DNA of 64,000 bases, from contig NC_082620.1 in NCBI RefSeq assembly GCF_030936135.1, positions 3,472,001 to 3,536,000 on the forward strand, read 5' to 3'. Within the stretch, counting starts at the first letter, position 1; each line of letters begins with the position of its first letter. This stretch comes from Gavia stellata. Taxonomy: Eukaryota; Chordata; Aves; Gaviiformes; Gaviidae. The notes below the pieces were generated by a model, which made no database searches, was not told the DNA's origin, and was given only the letters and a program-made list of their open reading frames with translations. The translations under genes and the position numbers were made by a program. Shown here piece after piece: positions 62,301-64,000 of this stretch.

Positions 62301-64000
62301 ATCAGGTGCTAACATGACAGCCTTTTATTTCTTCTGCTGCTGCTGTCACTGCAGTGGATTTGCACAGTTGCACATGCTATCCATGAAAGGATGCAGGTAT
62401 TACTTTTAACTAGGCCCTGCTCTCTTCCAGCAGTAGAGAGTTCTGCACAGACCCACATCTAAATGTGAGGTAACTTCCTTCAGGTTTGTAGTGCATCCAC
62501 CTTCGGTACCTGCAATTTTTGGAAACTAATTCTGGTAGAACTTTTTGGAGGAAAATATGGGATTGGACTGGAGGAGAAACAAGCAGTACCAGACTCTCAC
62601 GAGGACATGAACTGAAGATACATTAATCTTCAGTTCTACATTAATTCCTACTAAGTCTTCACACCTATCCAAGACACATCTCAAGTCTTCTAGAGAAACT
62701 TCCCCTAGGGGAAGGTAAGGTTGGTGACATGTCAATAATAGCGTAGGAAAAAGGCTAGTGGCCATGCAACCAAACAAGCAGTTCAGAGTTTTGCTTTAGG
62801 AACTGTGCTGTGAGTTAGCCCCAAGATAGGAAATCAGTGTAGCTTGTAATTGTAAACACTTCAGAAACAGTCTAACCACAGGATGCGTTTGGGACAAAGC
62901 TATCACTGCAAAGCAAGAGCTGGTATCAAAAGCAGCTAATGCAGGTTAGGTTCCAAGCAACTATTCAGCATGGACCATGGGGCAGGGTCCTGAAATCCTG
63001 CCCTCCTCCACCCTGTCAGGCATCAGAGTGCTTTATAAACCTTAATCAACCCCACACAACAGAGCACCTAGGATGCATTCAAGTGCTATCACGCTCATTG
63101 TGCAAAGGAAGAAATATCCCAGTGGGATCAGAGAAGGACCGGGCTAATGTCCTCCACCCAGCTCTAATGACATTTGCCACCTCCTGCAATGCCAGACTTC
63201 ATACTCACGTCCTAATAGCTTCTGACAGTAACCCTGACTGGCAGTGCATAATTCAGCAGCTTGCTTTCCTTTGAACTTTGAAATACAGTAATTATACTAG
63301 CATGCTTCATGCACACTGTAAGGCATGAGCCTCATTTGGAAAGGTGGTCCGGCTGGCGTGGGGTTTTTTTGCAAATTAGATTTGAGGGTTTCCTTCCCCC
63401 TCAGACACTGCACTATCCCTTTCCAGCTTCCCACTAGATGAAATTTTTCACTGAAATCCCAGTCTGTGGGCACGAATGCCAAGAGGAGCTGTCACCACTG
63501 CTTTGTTTCTCTAAGAAATCACATTTGAAGTATAGGGCACACATCCTCTGCTGCTGCAGGGAAGCGTGGAGCTGTGCCAATTTGCATAACAATCTGGCCA
63601 TATCCAGCTTGCTTGATTTACTTTCACTGAAGCTTGGCCCCCAAAGGGCTTTGCTGATTGACATCTGCTTGATAAGTGTGTCCCAGTCATCCTATGCAGC
63701 AACTCTTTACAGACGATAGTACACTGGCACCATGCCCAAAGACAGCGGTTACCAGCAGTACGCTTGTACAGTCCAGAATTTAGCAGAAAGCCTGTTGACA
63801 ACTCTGCCGTGCTGAGAACAGCCTCTCCCCAAGTCTCTCGCATGCGTACCCAGAGGTACAGATCCCATTAGATGGTTGGCACCCAGTTGTCTAATGCTTG
63901 TCTCAATTTTCACACCGAAGAAGGAAGAGTCCAGAGGCATTGCTGAGAGATAAAGGAAGGGGGATCTTTTCTGGTGCTTTTCTCACACCTTTGAGGTGTG
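59371..64000. other. region downstream of NPPB, no supported gene
   Basis: This is where mammals carry NPPA and then CLCN6. I searched both strands by eye for a ring motif and for CLCN6 terminal exons and found neither before the window ends. The interval holds ordinary sequence and one possible MIR fragment near its right end. Confidence 0.5.
63026..63180 (-). repeat. possible MIR-type SINE fragment
   Basis: 'CAGAGTGCTTTATAAACCTT' followed by 'AATCAACCCCACACAACAGA' resembles the reverse complement of the MIR 3' region (GCACTTTACA...TTAA...CCTCACAACA). After a gap, 'CATTGTGCAAAGGAAGAAAT' could be the decayed 'CATTTTACAGATGAGGAAAC' core. Support is modest. Confidence 0.4.

Noticed and set aside
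62526-63940. Minus-strand frames considered as CLCN6 terminal exons.
   Set aside because: None shows chloride channel or CBS domain motifs.

Overview
This is vertebrate nuclear DNA, most likely from a bird. Genes have phase-consistent introns with GT/AG junctions, CpG-island promoters and AATAAA signals. The PLOD1 signal peptide and the BNP ring-and-tail closely resemble the chicken proteins as I remember them, and there are CR1 LINE tails plus old MIR copies. The species cannot be named. The BNP tail reads Cys-His-Gly, where chicken BNP has Cys-Asn-Gly, so I do not think it is chicken.

Layout. Positions 1-3363: the first coding exon of PLOD1 on the minus strand, with its first intron running off the left edge. 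Positions 6807-9422: KIAA2013 on the plus strand, head to head with PLOD1, each with a CpG island. Positions 14753-19517: a complete eight-exon pancreatic elastase of the CELA2A type, 270 residues. Positions 19963-27533: a complete eight-exon membrane guanylate cyclase of 702 residues. Its outer domain looks like a nitrate/nitrite-sensing (NIT) domain and it has no kinase-homology domain. Positions 27534-43989: about 16 kb with no gene I can support. Positions 44071-59181: three natriuretic peptide genes in tandem, all on the plus strand: a CNP3-type gene, a GC-rich gene with an ANP-like ring and a basic tail, and NPPB (BNP). Positions 59371-64000: no supported gene.

How the genes relate. The natriuretic peptides are secreted hormones whose known receptors are membrane guanylate cyclases (GC-A and GC-B) encoded elsewhere. 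Here a different membrane guanylate cyclase sits 16.5 kb upstream of the hormone cluster on the same strand. It keeps the metal-binding aspartates and the Glu and Cys that select guanine, so it should make cGMP. Its sensor domain is unrelated to the natriuretic peptide receptor ectodomain. The linkage is a fact of this window; any functional link is inference.

Most worth a second look: (1) the NIT-domain guanylate cyclase; (2) the middle hormone gene, which has an ANP-like ring but lies on the KIAA2013 side of NPPB, where ray-finned fish carry VNP; (3) 17 perfect TAGGA units that run directly into that gene's start codon; (4) its last intron, which is in frame and stop-free. Exon boundaries were read by eye from splice motifs, phase and family similarity. 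No alignment, search or expression data were available.
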